A DNA stretch of 64,000 nt from Phenylobacterium sp. (GTDB lineage: Bacteria > Pseudomonadota > Alphaproteobacteria > Caulobacterales > Caulobacteraceae). Positions 19,532 through 28,920 of the stretch are shown here, in pieces. Every line of letters begins with the position of its first letter. Within the stretch, counting starts at the first letter, position 1. The notes beneath the pieces are model-generated. The model did not search any database. It was not told the DNA's origin and worked only from the letters and a program-made list of their open reading frames with translations. The stretch covers positions 124,001-188,000 of the forward strand of contig SSMU01000005.1 in the NCBI GenBank assembly GCA_004799545.1, written 5' to 3'. The position numbers and the translations under genes are program-made.

Positions 19532-21700
19532 ATGGCCGACGACGCCTTGCCCCGCCCGACGCCGGCTTCACCCTCCCGCCGCGGAGTCCTGGCCGCGGCC
19601 GCCGGGGGCGCCCTGCTGGTCGGATTCCACGTGCCCCTGCCGGGCCGCAGCACGGCGGCGGAGGCCGGCACGGCGTTCAACGCCTTCATCCGCATCGATC
19701 GTTCGGGCGTGGTCACCCTGATCATGCCGCAGGTGGAGATGGGCCAGGGCGTCTACACCTCGATCGCCATGATCCTGGCCGAGGAGCTGGACGCTGACTT
19801 CGGCCGCGTGGCGCTGGAGCACGCCCCGCCGGACGAGGCGCACTACAAGAACCCGGTGCTGGGCGTGCAGGCGACCGGAAACTCCAACTCGATCCGCGCC
19901 TGGTGGAAGCCGCTGCGCCAGACGGCCGCCGGCACGCGCGTCGTGCTGGTGCAGGCCGCGGCCCGCGGCTGGGGCGTGCCGGTCGGCGAGTGCCGCACGG
20001 AAGCCGCGCAGGTGATCCACGACGCCAGCGGCCGCCGCGCCGGCTACGGCGAGCTGGCCGGGCGCGCCGCGAGCCTGCCGCAGCCCACCGATCCGCCGCT
20101 GAAGCAGCCGGCCGACTTCCGGCTGATCGGCAAGCCGCTGAAGCGGCTGGACACACCGGACAAGAGCGACGGCAAGGCGGTCTATGGCATCGACGCCCTG
20201 CCGCCCGGCGTGAAGTTCGCCACGCTCATGGCGAGCCCGGTGAAGGGCGGCAAGGTCGCCCGCGTGGACGACAGCAAGGCCATGACCCTTCCGGGCGTAC
20301 GCCAGGTGGTGGTGCTGGACGACCTGGTGGCGGTGGTCGGCGACCACATGTGGGCCGCCAAGCGGGGCCTGGACGAGCTGGCCATCACCTGGGACGACGG
20401 GCCGAACGCCAATGTCGATTCCGCCCAGGTCTGGCGCCAGATCCGCCAGGCCAGCACCCGCGAGGGCGCAACGGCCAAGCAGGTCGGCGACGCCGCCTCG
20501 GCGCTCAGCCAAGGCGAGGTGATCAGCGCCGAGTTCGAGATGCCGTTCCTGGCGCACACGCCGATGGAGCCGATGAACTGCACGGCGCACGTGACGCCGG
20601 GCGGCTGCGAGCTGTGGCTCGGCACCCAGGTGATCGCCCGCGTGCAGTCGAGCGTCGCCCAGACGCTCGGCCTGCCGCCCGAGAAGGTGGTCGTGCACAA
20701 CCACCTGATCGGCGGCGGTTTCGGCCGCCGGCTCGAGCCGGACATGGCGATCAAGGCCGCCCGCATCGCCCAAAAGGTCGACGGGCCGGTGAAGGTGGTC
20801 TGGACCCGCGAGGAGGACGTCCGCCAGGACGTCTACCGCCCGGTCTATCGCGACCTGCTGTGGGCCAAGCTTTCCGGCGACAAGATCGTCGGCTGGAAGC
20901 ACCGGATCACCGGGTCCTCGGTGGTCGCGCGCTGGCTGCCGCCGGCCTACACCAAGGACGTCGACTTCGACGCGGTCGATAGCGCGGTCGACGTGCCCTA
21001 CGACATCCCGCACCTGCGGGTGGAATATGTCCGCGACGAGCCGCCGGGGGTGACCACCGGCTTCTGGCGCGGGGTGGGGCCGAACAACAACGTCTTCGCC
21101 ATCGAGAGCTTCATCGACGAGCTGGCCAAGAAGGCCGGCAAGGACCCGGTGGCCTTCCGCCGCGCCAACCTCGACAAGACGCCCAGGCTGCTGGCGGCGC
21201 TCGACCTGGTCGCCGACAAGGCCGGCTGGGGCAGTCCGCTGCCGGCCCGCACCGGCCGCGGCGTCGCGGTCCAGGTCTCGTTCGCGAGCTTCATCGCCAC
21301 GGTGGTCGAGGCCGAGGTCGACGAGGCAGGCGAGATCCTGCTGAAGCGGATCAACACCGCGGTCGACACCGGCATCGCGGTCAATCCCGACACCATCATG
21401 GCGCAGCTGCAGGGCGGGCTGATCTTCGGCCTGACGGCGGCGCTCTACGGCGAGATCACCCTCGACAAGGGCCGTGTGCAGCAGAGCAACTTCCACGACT
21501 ACCGGATGTTGCGCATCGACCAGACGCCGCCGATCGCGGTGCATCTGATCAAGAGCGGCGAGGCGCCGGGCGGCATCGGCGAGACGGGCGTCACCGCCTC
21601 GATCCCGGCGCTGCGCAACGCGATCTACGCCGCGACCGGCGTGGCGCTGCGGCGCATGCCGGTCGACCGCAGCCTGCTCGCCCGGGGAGGCCGCGCATGA
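19532..21700 (+). CDS. Molybdopterin-binding subunit, isoquinoline/aldehyde oxidoreductase family
   Basis: 722 aa, within the usual size for the large subunit. It starts with a twin-arginine-like signal (PSRRGVLAAAAGGALLVGF), so the complex is exported folded. Recognisable family blocks include MPQVEMGQGVYTSIAMILAE, RLDTPDKSDGKAVYGID, HNHLIGGGFGRRLEPD and the C-terminal GEAPGGIGETGVTASIPALR, whose Glu is the usual catalytic base beside the Mo ion. Such enzymes hydroxylate N-heterocycles or oxidise aldehydes with water as oxygen donor. The periplasmic location and the downstream tri-haem cytochrome suggest direct electron transfer into the respiratory chain. The substrate cannot be predicted. 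Confidence 0.93.
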   Translation: MADDALPRPTPASPSRRGVLAAAAGGALLVGFHVPLPGRSTAAEAGTAFNAFIRIDRSGVVTLIMPQVEMGQGVYTSIAMILAEELDADFGRVALEHAPPDEAHYKNPVLGVQATGNSNSIRAWWKPLRQTAAGTRVVLVQAAARGWGVPVGECRTEAAQVIHDASGRRAGYGELAGRAASLPQPTDPPLKQPADFRLIGKPLKRLDTPDKSDGKAVYGIDALPPGVKFATLMASPVKGGKVARVDDSKAMTLPGVRQVVVLDDLVAVVGDHMWAAKRGLDELAITWDDGPNANVDSAQVWRQIRQASTREGATAKQVGDAASALSQGEVISAEFEMPFLAHTPMEPMNCTAHVTPGGCELWLGTQVIARVQSSVAQTLGLPPEKVVVHNHLIGGGFGRRLEPDMAIKAARIAQKVDGPVKVVWTREEDVRQDVYRPVYRDLLWAKLSGDKIVGWKHRITGSSVVARWLPPAYTKDVDFDAVDSAVDVPYDIPHLRVEYVRDEPPGVTTGFWRGVGPNNNVFAIESFIDELAKKAGKDPVAFRRANLDKTPRLLAALDLVADKAGWGSPLPARTGRGVAVQVSFASFIATVVEAEVDEAGEILLKRINTAVDTGIAVNPDTIMAQLQGGLIFGLTAALYGEITLDKGRVQQSNFHDYRMLRIDQTPPIAVHLIKSGEAPGGIGETGVTASIPALRNAIYAATGVALRRMPVDRSLLARGGRA

Positions 21701-23040
21701 CCCCCGCCCGCTGGACCGCCCTGACCGTCGTGGCGGTGATCGTCGTCGCCGTCGGGATCGCCGCCTGGCTGTTGCTGCCGTCGCCGGCCATGAGCTTCGC
21801 CGGCGGCAAGCCCGTGCCGCTCGCCAGCTATGCCGGGGCCAGCCCCACCGGCGTTCCCGCCGAACTGCGCGCCGCCGATCCGATCACCCGCGGCCGCTAC
21901 CTCGCCAAGGCCGCCGACTGCGAAGCCTGCCACACGGTGGAAGGCGGGGCGCCCTACGCCGGCGGCCGGCCCTTCAAGACGCCGTTCGGGACCATGTATT
22001 CGCCGAACATCACCCCCGACCGGGCGACCGGGCTCGGGACCTGGAGCGACGCCGACTTCCTGCGCGCGGTGCACAAGGGGATCGCCAAGGACGGGGAGCG
22101 GCTCTACCCCTCCTTCCCGTACGAAGCCTACACCTTGATGAGCGACGACGACGTCCTGGCGATCAAGGCCTATCTCTTCAGCCTGCCGCCGACCCATGCG
22201 GTCGCGCCGCCCGACGCGCTGGCGTTCCCGTTCAACCATCGGCCGCTGATGGCCGTCTGGAGCCTGATCTACAACCCGGACCACAGGTTCCAGCCGCGCG
22301 CCGACCGCAGTCCGGAGTGGAACCGGGGCGCCTATCTGGCCGAGGCCCTCGCCCATTGCGGCGACTGCCACACGGCGCGCAACCTGGCCCAGGCGCTGGA
22401 CAATCGGCGCAAGTTCGGCGGCGCGGTGACCGCGGGCTGGCGCGCCTACAACATCACAGCCGACCGCTCGTCCGGGGTCGGCAGCTGGACCGACGACGAG
22501 ATCGCCGAATACCTGCACGCCGGCCACGCCGCCGGCCACGGCTCGGCCGGCGGCCCGATGGCCGAGGCGGTCGACCTCAGCCTGAGCAACCTGACGCCCG
22601 GCGACACCCGCGCGCTGGTCGCCTATCTGCGGAGCGTGCCGGCGATCCACACCCCGGACCTGCCGGCGCCCAAGGCCGAGGCCGCCTCGGAGATGCCCAA
22701 GCAGATGGCCGCCGGCGCCGCCAATCCGCGTGGCCGGCAGGTGTTCGAGGGCGCCTGCGCCAGCTGCCACGGCTGGTCTGGGGTGAGCCCGCTGACCGAT
22801 CTCGCCACCCTCACCGGGAACCGGGCGGTCAACGACCCTACGGCGATCAACGTGGCGCAGATCGTCATCTCCGGGGCGCGTCGCGAAACGCCAAACGGGG
22901 CGGTGGTCATGCCGGCGTTCGGCAGGACCTATTCCGACGACGAGATAGCCGCGGTGGCCAACTATGTGACGGCGCGCTTCGGCTCCACGCCCTCGTCGAT
23001 CACCGCCAAACAGGTCGCGAAGTTTCGCCAGGCGCAATAG
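21697..23040 (+). CDS. Tri-haem cytochrome c partner of the molybdenum hydroxylase
   Basis: 447 aa; ATG overlaps the stop of the Mo subunit (ATGA). A single N-terminal hydrophobic helix (TALTVVAVIVVAVGIAAWLL) anchors it to the membrane with the body in the periplasm. Haem motifs: CEACH (75-79), CGDCH (221-225) and CASCH (354-358). It is homologous throughout to the cytochrome at 2932-4287 (shared KTPFGT, SPEWNRGAYL, GAYLAEALAH), with the first two haem sites at identical positions and a 14-residue difference before the third. Accepts electrons from the 2Fe-2S subunit. Confidence 0.92.
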   Translation: MTPARWTALTVVAVIVVAVGIAAWLLLPSPAMSFAGGKPVPLASYAGASPTGVPAELRAADPITRGRYLAKAADCEACHTVEGGAPYAGGRPFKTPFGTMYSPNITPDRATGLGTWSDADFLRAVHKGIAKDGERLYPSFPYEAYTLMSDDDVLAIKAYLFSLPPTHAVAPPDALAFPFNHRPLMAVWSLIYNPDHRFQPRADRSPEWNRGAYLAEALAHCGDCHTARNLAQALDNRRKFGGAVTAGWRAYNITADRSSGVGSWTDDEIAEYLHAGHAAGHGSAGGPMAEAVDLSLSNLTPGDTRALVAYLRSVPAIHTPDLPAPKAEAASEMPKQMAAGAANPRGRQVFEGACASCHGWSGVSPLTDLATLTGNRAVNDPTAINVAQIVISGARRETPNGAVVMPAFGRTYSDDEIAAVANYVTARFGSTPSSITAKQVAKFRQAQ

Positions 23041-23119
23041 CCGCTCGGAGGATGCGTCGGCCGGCTCATGTGCTATTGGCGATCCCGACGTCGCCACGCC
23101 ACATTGCCGGAGTTCCGCC

Positions 23120-24055
23120 TTGGCCGATCTCGCCGTCTTCTACGAGCATCCGCAGTGGTTCGAGGCGCTGTTCGCCGCCCTCGACCGGCGCGGCCTCGAC
23201 TGGACCGCCATCCCGATCCAGGACCACACCTTCGATCCCGCCGATCCGCATCCGCCGGCCCCGGTGATCCTCAACCGCCTGGCCATGTCGTCCTTCCTGC
23301 GCCAGGAGGAGCACGCCCTGTTCTACAGCCTGGCGGCGCTCGACCACTGGCGGATGCTGGGCGCGCGGGTGATCAACGGGCCGGACGTCCTGGCCTACGA
23401 CACCAACAAGGCCCGCCAGCTCAGCCTGTTCACCAAGGCCGGCCTCGCGATCCCGGCGACCCGCGTCGCCCACCGCCGCGCCGACGTGCCGCGGCTGGCC
23501 GCCGAGGTCGGCTATCCGGTGATGGTCAAGGTCAACGTCGGCGGCTCCGGGACCGGCATGATCCGCTACGACACGCCCGAGGAGCTGGCGGCCGCGGTCG
23601 CCGACAAGCTGACCCCGGTGGGCGTCGATGGCGTGGCCCTGGTGCAGGAATACGTCCCGGCCCGCGACGCCCGCGTGCTGCGCTGCGAGGTGCTGGACGG
23701 CAAGCTCATCTATGCGCTCGCCCTCGACGGCGCGGGCTCGACCTTCGACCTCTGCCCGGCCGACGTCTGCATGGTCGACAAGCCGACCATCACCATCTCC
23801 GAGTTCAAGCCGCCGCCGGAGATCGTCCGCGCGGTGGAAAAGGTCGCCGTGATGAGCGGCCTCGACGTGGGCGGCATCGAATACATGGTCGACGACCGCG
23901 ACGGGACGCCCCGATTCTACGACCTCAACGCCATGTCCAACTTCGTCGCCAAGCCGCTGGAGGTGCTGGGCTGGGACCCGCACGAGAAACTGATCGACTA
24001 CCTGCTCCGCGAGATCGGCGCCCGCGCCCGCAAGCGCGAAGGGGCCGCGGCATGA
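23120..24055 (+). CDS. ATP-grasp (RimK-like) ligase or ligase-like protein
   Basis: 311 aa with a TTG start preceded by GGAG. The middle and C-terminal parts are an ATP-grasp fold: VGYPVMVKVNVGGSGTGM gives the nucleotide Lys and Gly loop, ALVQEYVPARDARVLRCEV the second strand pair, and RFYDLNAMSNF the acidic metal-binding residues, as in RimK/glutathione-synthetase relatives. Such enzymes activate a carboxylate with ATP and join it to an amine or thiol. The stop overlaps the start of the flavin monooxygenase gene (ATGA), so the two products act together. Substrate unknown. Confidence 0.82.
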   Translation: MADLAVFYEHPQWFEALFAALDRRGLDWTAIPIQDHTFDPADPHPPAPVILNRLAMSSFLRQEEHALFYSLAALDHWRMLGARVINGPDVLAYDTNKARQLSLFTKAGLAIPATRVAHRRADVPRLAAEVGYPVMVKVNVGGSGTGMIRYDTPEELAAAVADKLTPVGVDGVALVQEYVPARDARVLRCEVLDGKLIYALALDGAGSTFDLCPADVCMVDKPTITISEFKPPPEIVRAVEKVAVMSGLDVGGIEYMVDDRDGTPRFYDLNAMSNFVAKPLEVLGWDPHEKLIDYLLREIGARARKREGAAA

Positions 24056-25080
24056 GGTACGGCTTCTGGACCCCGGTGTTCGGCGGCTGGCTGCGCAACG
24101 TCCCCGACGAGGGCATGGCCGCCACCTGGGACTATACCAGAAGGCTCTGCCAGCGCGCCGAGCAGATCGGCTACGACCTGACCCTGGTGGCCGAGCTCAA
24201 CCTCAACGACATCAAGGGGACCGACCAGCCGGCGCTCGACGCCTGGTCGACGGCCGCGGCGCTGGCCGCCGTGACCGAGAAGCTGGAGCTGATGGTGGCG
24301 GTCCGGCCCAACTTCCACCAGCCGGCGCTACTGGCCAAGCAGGCGGCCAACATCGACAACATCTCGAACGGCCGCCTGGCGCTCAACGTCGTCTCATCGT
24401 GGTGGCAGGAGGAAGCTGTCAGCTACGGCCTGCAGTTCGACCAGCACGACGACCGCTATGGCCGCACCTCGGAATGGCTGGACGTGGTCGACGGCCTGTG
24501 GCGCGAGCCGAAGTTCACCTACGACGGCCAGCGCTACCAGCTGAAGGACGCGATCTGCGAGCCGAAGCCGGTGAAGAAGCCGGTGATCTACGCCGGCGGC
24601 GAATCCGAGGCCGCCAAGACCATGATCGCCACCCAGTGCGACGCCTACGTCATGCACGGCGACGAGGCCGCGGTGATCGCCGAGAAGGTCGCCGACATGA
24701 AGGCCCGCCGGGCCCTGGTCGGCAAGCCCGCGATGACCTTCGGCATGGCCGCCTACGCCATCGTCCGCGACACCGAGGAGGAGGCCCGCGCCGAGGTGGC
24801 GCGGATCACCACCCTCGATCCCAACGCCCCCGGCTTCGCCAACTTCGACCAGTGGCTCTCCGGCACCCAGCTGGAGCGGGAGATGAAGCTGCAGGAGTAT
24901 TCCGTCTCCAACCGCGGCCTGCGCCCGAACCTGGTGGGCACCGCCGCCCAGATCCGCGAGCGCATCGCCGCCTACGAGGCGGCCGGCGTCGACCTCCTGC
25001 TGCTGCAGATGAGCCCGCAGTACGAGGAGATGGAGCGGTTCGCAGAGGCGGTGATCGCCCCCCAGGCGGCGATGGCCTAG
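24052..25080 (+). CDS. FMNH2-dependent monooxygenase, luciferase-like (SfnG/SsuD type)
   Basis: 342 aa from ATG at 24052, overlapping the ATP-grasp stop. The opening YGFWTPVFGGWLRNVPDEG, then YDLTLVAELNLNDIKG and FHQPALLAKQAANIDNISNG, are typical of the bacterial luciferase-like TIM-barrel family. They come closest, from memory, to dimethylsulfone monooxygenase SfnG and alkanesulfonate monooxygenase SsuD, which use FMNH2 and O2 to cleave C-S bonds. No flavin reductase is adjacent, so reduced flavin must come from elsewhere. Pairing with an ATP-grasp gene is unusual for sulfur-scavenging enzymes and suggests a dedicated two-step route. Confidence 0.87.
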   Translation: MRYGFWTPVFGGWLRNVPDEGMAATWDYTRRLCQRAEQIGYDLTLVAELNLNDIKGTDQPALDAWSTAAALAAVTEKLELMVAVRPNFHQPALLAKQAANIDNISNGRLALNVVSSWWQEEAVSYGLQFDQHDDRYGRTSEWLDVVDGLWREPKFTYDGQRYQLKDAICEPKPVKKPVIYAGGESEAAKTMIATQCDAYVMHGDEAAVIAEKVADMKARRALVGKPAMTFGMAAYAIVRDTEEEARAEVARITTLDPNAPGFANFDQWLSGTQLEREMKLQEYSVSNRGLRPNLVGTAAQIRERIAAYEAAGVDLLLLQMSPQYEEMERFAEAVIAPQAAMA

Positions 25081-25101
25081 CCGCCTTGGGGCTGACGCCC
25101 G

Positions 25102-26196
25102 CTACCTGTCCCCGCCCTGGCCGCCCGCCGCGGCCGCGTGTTGCTGCTCGGCCCGCCGCGCGCCGGCCAGGACGCCAGGCAGGGCGTAGTTGCCCTCGTT
25201 GCAGGCGTATTCGTAGATCACCCCCTTCAGCGGCGAGAACTCGTACTCCCCACCCCACGGCTGGTCCCATGAGCTGGGCGAGCTCACCGTGAACTGGTAG
25301 CGCAGCCGGTCCTTGGCGACCCGGGTGAACCGCTCGGTGACCGTCAGGTCCTTCCAGGCGCCCTGGAAGGCCTGCTTCTGCGGGAAGTGGTCGGTCTCCA
25401 CCACCAGGGTGTCGCCATCCCACCAGCCGATGGAATCGCCGAACCAGGGCCGCACGTCGTCGGTCCGATGCTGCGAATGCAGCCGGACGATCCGCGTGTC
25501 GTGCACCATCTCGACCTGGATCGCCACGGCGTCCTTGGTCTGCACGATGTAATAGTCGTTGTTGTAGAAGCCGTTCGGCAGCATGGGCGGCCCGACGTTG
25601 TTGCCGAACATGATGCAGCGCTCGCTGAGCGGCCGGTTCTCCACATTGTCGAACGAGCCCAGCGGGTCGCGGCTGCCCTCGCCGCCGCCGGAATAATACC
25701 CCGCGGCCATGTCCGCTCTCGTCTTCCGCGGCGGGATGCGGCCGTCCTTGGTGGTGATCAGCGAGCTCCGCGGCTGGCCCGCCACCCGCATCACCGTGTG
25801 GCCGGGATCGAGCCAGCCGCGGTTGTAGCCACCCACGTCGCCGCCGGCCAAGGCGAAGATCGGCTTCAGCTCCAGCCCGTTCGGCGCGTTGACCGGCGCG
25901 TTCGGGTCGGTCGCCTTGTTGCCGGCCGCGATCTCGACCTGCTCCTCGTTCTCCAGCGCCTTGGTCTCGGCCGGCGTCAGCACCAGCCGCTCACCGTACT
26001 TGGCCTCGCGCACGAGGGGCGTCAGCGTCGCGTTGGACCAGTAGCCGGCGAGATCCGGCTGCCCGGAGCCGTTGCGCGGCGCATGGTAGGCCGCCGTCTC
26101 GGCTCTGGCGGCCAGCGGCCCCACCGCCAGGCAGGCGGCCAGCGTCAGGCTCACGCGTAAGCCTGCGGCGCGCGATGAGCAGCTCGCGATGATCAT
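25102..26196 (-). CDS. Secreted conserved protein of unknown function
   Basis: 364 aa with a good ribosome site (GGGAGGA) before ATG at 26196 and a clear signal peptide ending at AARAE. The mature protein begins with GQPDLAGYWSNATLTPLVRE, carries a WWDGDTLVVETDHF core and ends with YEYACNEGNYALPGVLAGAR. Proteins with this N-terminal PDLxGxW and C-terminal EYAC-EGNYAL pattern are common in Caulobacterales and sphingomonads. I know of no established function. It converges with the monooxygenase gene with about 20 nt between stops and has its own promoter region. Confidence 0.75.
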   Translation of the reverse strand: MIIASCSSRAAGLRVSLTLAACLAVGPLAARAETAAYHAPRNGSGQPDLAGYWSNATLTPLVREAKYGERLVLTPAETKALENEEQVEIAAGNKATDPNAPVNAPNGLELKPIFALAGGDVGGYNRGWLDPGHTVMRVAGQPRSSLITTKDGRIPPRKTRADMAAGYYSGGGEGSRDPLGSFDNVENRPLSERCIMFGNNVGPPMLPNGFYNNDYYIVQTKDAVAIQVEMVHDTRIVRLHSQHRTDDVRPWFGDSIGWWDGDTLVVETDHFPQKQAFQGAWKDLTVTERFTRVAKDRLRYQFTVSSPSSWDQPWGGEYEFSPLKGVIYEYACNEGNYALPGVLAGARRAEQQHAAAAGGQGGDR

Positions 26197-26360
26197 GGTC
26201 GTCCTCCCTCAGCCCGGCGCTTCGTCGTCGCCCATGGCTGAGCTTACACCGTTACGCGGCGTTGGCTTAGGCCGCCTGAGAAGCTCCGCTGAAGACCCAT
26301 CTTTCCGCGCCTCGCAGAACGTGCGAAGCCGGGGCCGAGCGACGCCGGATTCCCCTAGAG

Positions 26361-28139
26361 ATGAAACAGTTCCTGATCACGGCCGCAGGGGTCTTCGCGG
26401 GCCTGCTGATCTTCCTGATCGGCGTGCCGTTCGTGCTGGTCGCCATGGCCGCCAACGCCGCCAGTCCGGGGCCGCTGCCGGCCCGCGCGGTGCTGCAGCT
26501 CGACCTGCGTGACCCGATCACCGACCAGTCGCCGCAGGGCCCGCTGGCCGGCATCGGCCGCCGCTCGCTCTCGGTGATGTCGATCATCGAGACCCTGCGC
26601 CGGGCCGAGGACGACGAGCGCGTCAAGGGCCTGCTGATCCGCCTGCCCGAGGACGGGATGGAGCCCGGCGTGGCCGATGAGCTCAGGCTGGCCATCAAGC
26701 ACTTCCGCGCCTCCGGCAAGCCGGTGATCGCCTTCAGCCAGGGCCTCTATCCCTCGGGCGCGGTGACCGCGACCTACATGCTGGGCGCCTCGGCCGACCA
26801 GCTGTGGCTGCAGCCCGGCGCCTCGTTCCAGGTGACCGGCATCTCGAACGAGGACATGTTCTTCAAACGGGCCTTCGACAAGTACGGCGTCAAGGCCGAC
26901 TACGAGCAGCGCTACGAGTTCAAGAACGCGGTCAACGGCTACCTCTACGACGACTACACCCCGGCCCACCGCCAGGCCGAGCTGTCGTGGATGGGCTCGG
27001 TCTACGCCACCGACGTGGGCGCCGCGGCCGCCGACCGCAAGCTCGATCCGGCGGCGCTGAAGTCCAGCCTCGAGGCCGGCCCCTATCTCGCCGACGAGGC
27101 CCAGGCGCACCACCTGGTGGACCGCGTGGCCCAGCTGCACGAAGCGCAGAACGACCTCCTGAAACGGGCCGGCGCCGACGCCGAGCTGATCGACTTCGAC
27201 GACTTCGCCCGCAGCCGCCATGCCCGCAGCCAGGCCGCCAGTGGAAACATCGCGGTGATCGAGGCCGAGGGCGACATCGTCACCGGCGCCGACGGCGCGC
27301 GCAGCCCGTTCAGCGGCGGCTCGTCGATCCACTCCGACGACCTCTCCGACGCCTTCTACCAGGCCGCCAAGGCCAAGGATGTGAAGGCCATCGTCTTCCG
27401 CCTGGATTCGCCCGGCGGCTCCGACACCGCCTCGGAGCAGATCCTCGACGCCGTGCGCGCCGCCAAGGCGGCCGGCAAGCCGGTAGTGGTCTCCATGGGG
27501 ACCTACGGCGCGTCCGGCGGCTATTGGGTCGCTTCGGAAGCCTCGGCCATCGTCGCCGAGCCCTCGACCCTGACCGGCTCGATCGGGGTGTACGGCGGCA
27601 AGTTCGCGGTCGGCGAGGCGCTGGGCAAGTTCGGCGTCGACGCCCGCCACCTCTCGGTCGGCGGCCCATACGCCGACGCCTTCAGCCTGGGCCAGGAGTT
27701 CACCCCGGCGCAACGCGCCGCCCTCTCCCGCTGGATGGACCACATCTACGACAACTTCGTCGCCCGGGTCGCGGAGGGCCGCAAGCTCTCGCCCGACCGG
27801 GTGCGCGAGATCGCCAAGGGCCACGTCTGGACCGGCGTCCAGGCCAAGGATCTCGGCCTCGTCGACCAGGTGGGCGGCTTCTACGACGCGGTGGCCAAGG
27901 CCCAGTCGCTGGCCGGCCTTTCCGGCGAGCCGCACCTGCGTCGCATGACCCCCAACGCCTCGGCGGTGGAGGCCATCCAGAAGCTCTTGGGCGTCTCGGC
28001 CACCTCGGCGAAGACCCTGGCGGCCGCCGCCTGGGTGCTCGGCGATCCGCGCGCCCAAGGGATCCTCGACCAGGTCGCCGAGACCCGCGTGCGGGCCAAT
28101 GGCGGCGGCATGGTGCTGTCGCCCGACCGCCTGCACTAG
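26361..28139 (+). CDS. sppA: Signal peptide peptidase SppA, long (67K) type
   Basis: 592 aa with an N-terminal membrane helix (FLITAAGVFAGLLIFLIGVP) and two tandem S49 peptidase domains. As in the E. coli enzyme, the catalytic Lys is in the first domain (YEFKNAVNGY) and the nucleophilic Ser in the second (TYGASGGYWVASEAS), followed by LTGSIGVYGGKF. It degrades cleaved signal peptides within the membrane as an oligomer. Free-standing; two composite hairpins follow directly, and the first overlaps the last base of the stop codon. Confidence 0.94.
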   Translation: MKQFLITAAGVFAGLLIFLIGVPFVLVAMAANAASPGPLPARAVLQLDLRDPITDQSPQGPLAGIGRRSLSVMSIIETLRRAEDDERVKGLLIRLPEDGMEPGVADELRLAIKHFRASGKPVIAFSQGLYPSGAVTATYMLGASADQLWLQPGASFQVTGISNEDMFFKRAFDKYGVKADYEQRYEFKNAVNGYLYDDYTPAHRQAELSWMGSVYATDVGAAAADRKLDPAALKSSLEAGPYLADEAQAHHLVDRVAQLHEAQNDLLKRAGADAELIDFDDFARSRHARSQAASGNIAVIEAEGDIVTGADGARSPFSGGSSIHSDDLSDAFYQAAKAKDVKAIVFRLDSPGGSDTASEQILDAVRAAKAAGKPVVVSMGTYGASGGYWVASEASAIVAEPSTLTGSIGVYGGKFAVGEALGKFGVDARHLSVGGPYADAFSLGQEFTPAQRAALSRWMDHIYDNFVARVAEGRKLSPDRVREIAKGHVWTGVQAKDLGLVDQVGGFYDAVAKAQSLAGLSGEPHLRRMTPNASAVEAIQKLLGVSATSAKTLAAAAWVLGDPRAQGILDQVAETRVRANGGGMVLSPDRLH

Positions 28140-28187
28140 ACCCTGTCCCGGTTGGCTTGAATCAAGCCAACCGGGGTGAACAGGGTC
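28139..28187. repeat. Composite hairpin after sppA
   Basis: Outer arms GACCCTGT/ACAGGGTC and an inner stem CGGTTGGCTTG/CAAGCCAACCG around a 3-nt loop, with an unpaired asymmetric bulge between the two stems. It begins at the sppA stop. No T-run follows, but the stem could end or protect the sppA transcript. The two-level layout is the same as in the right half of the 116-bp repeats. Confidence 0.7.
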
Positions 28188-28202
28188 GTCGCTCTACATG
28201 AA

Positions 28203-28251
28203 GAGCCCTTCTTGCCCTCTCACGATGATTCATCGTGAGAGGGAAGGGCTC
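28203..28251. repeat. Second composite hairpin after sppA
   Basis: Outer arms GAGCCCTT/AAGGGCTC, inner perfect 12-bp stem CCCTCTCACGAT/ATCGTGAGAGGG with a short loop, and an unpaired CTTG-type bulge on the left side. It has the same geometry as the hairpin just upstream and the right half of the 116-bp repeats, but a different inner stem sequence. Confidence 0.7.
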
Positions 28252-28367
28252 GGGCCGCGACAGCCAAGCCGGGTTCGTGGCAGACTCCCCTTGCCTGAGG
28301 GGGCGAGTCCTGGCCGAGCGCGGCCATGACGACGCAAGACATCGTTCAAGGAATTCAGGAAGCCGCC

Positions 28368-28910
28368 ATGCATCCTCTTCGCCGCCCTGCCCGCCTCGCC
28401 GCCGCCGCGACCGCCGCCCTGTCCCTGGCCCTGCCGGGCTTCGCCGCCGCCAAGGACAAGGACCACGACCGCGCCGCGGCCTTCCAGTCGGTGCTCGACT
28501 GCCGCAGCGTCACCGACAACACCCAGCGCCTGGCCTGCTATGACGCGGCCGCCTCGCGGATGGGCGAGGCCGAGGCCAAGGGCGACATCGTGGTGATCGA
28601 CAAGGCCCAGGCCCGCGAGGCCCATCGCGAGGCGTTCGGCCTCAGCCTGCCGAGCCTGGACTTCATCAGCCGGGCGCTGAATTCCGGCGAGATGGACCAG
28701 CTGCAAGGCGTCGTGAAGAGCGCCCGGGCCGACGCCTACGGCCACTGGACCGTCGTGCTGGAGGATGGCGCCGTCTGGCGTCAGATCGCCGGCGAGCTCA
28801 ACCGCGATCCCCACGCCGGATCGAAGGTGGTCATCAACAAGGCGGCGCTCGGCAGCTTCAAGATGAGCGTCGACGGCCAGGCGAACATCAAGGTCCATCG
28901 GGACGAATAG
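28368..28910 (+). CDS. Small periplasmic protein of unknown function
   Basis: 180 aa from ATG at 28368, preceded by AGGA. A signal peptide (LAAAATAALSLALPGFAAA) is followed by the mature chain. The region VLDCRSVTDNTQRLACYD matches the C-x(n)-D-x-x-RLxCYD motif seen at the start of many small alphaproteobacterial periplasmic proteins; the two Cys could form a disulfide. The C-terminal half (YGHWTVVLEDGAVWRQIAGE and VVINKAALGSFKMSVDGQ) looks like a small beta-barrel. Function unknown. It ends 10 nt before the 116-bp repeat that separates it from the convergent sulfotransferase. Confidence 0.8.
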   Translation: MHPLRRPARLAAAATAALSLALPGFAAAKDKDHDRAAAFQSVLDCRSVTDNTQRLACYDAAASRMGEAEAKGDIVVIDKAQAREAHREAFGLSLPSLDFISRALNSGEMDQLQGVVKSARADAYGHWTVVLEDGAVWRQIAGELNRDPHAGSKVVINKAALGSFKMSVDGQANIKVHRDE

Positions 28911-28920
28911 GCCGTAGGTT

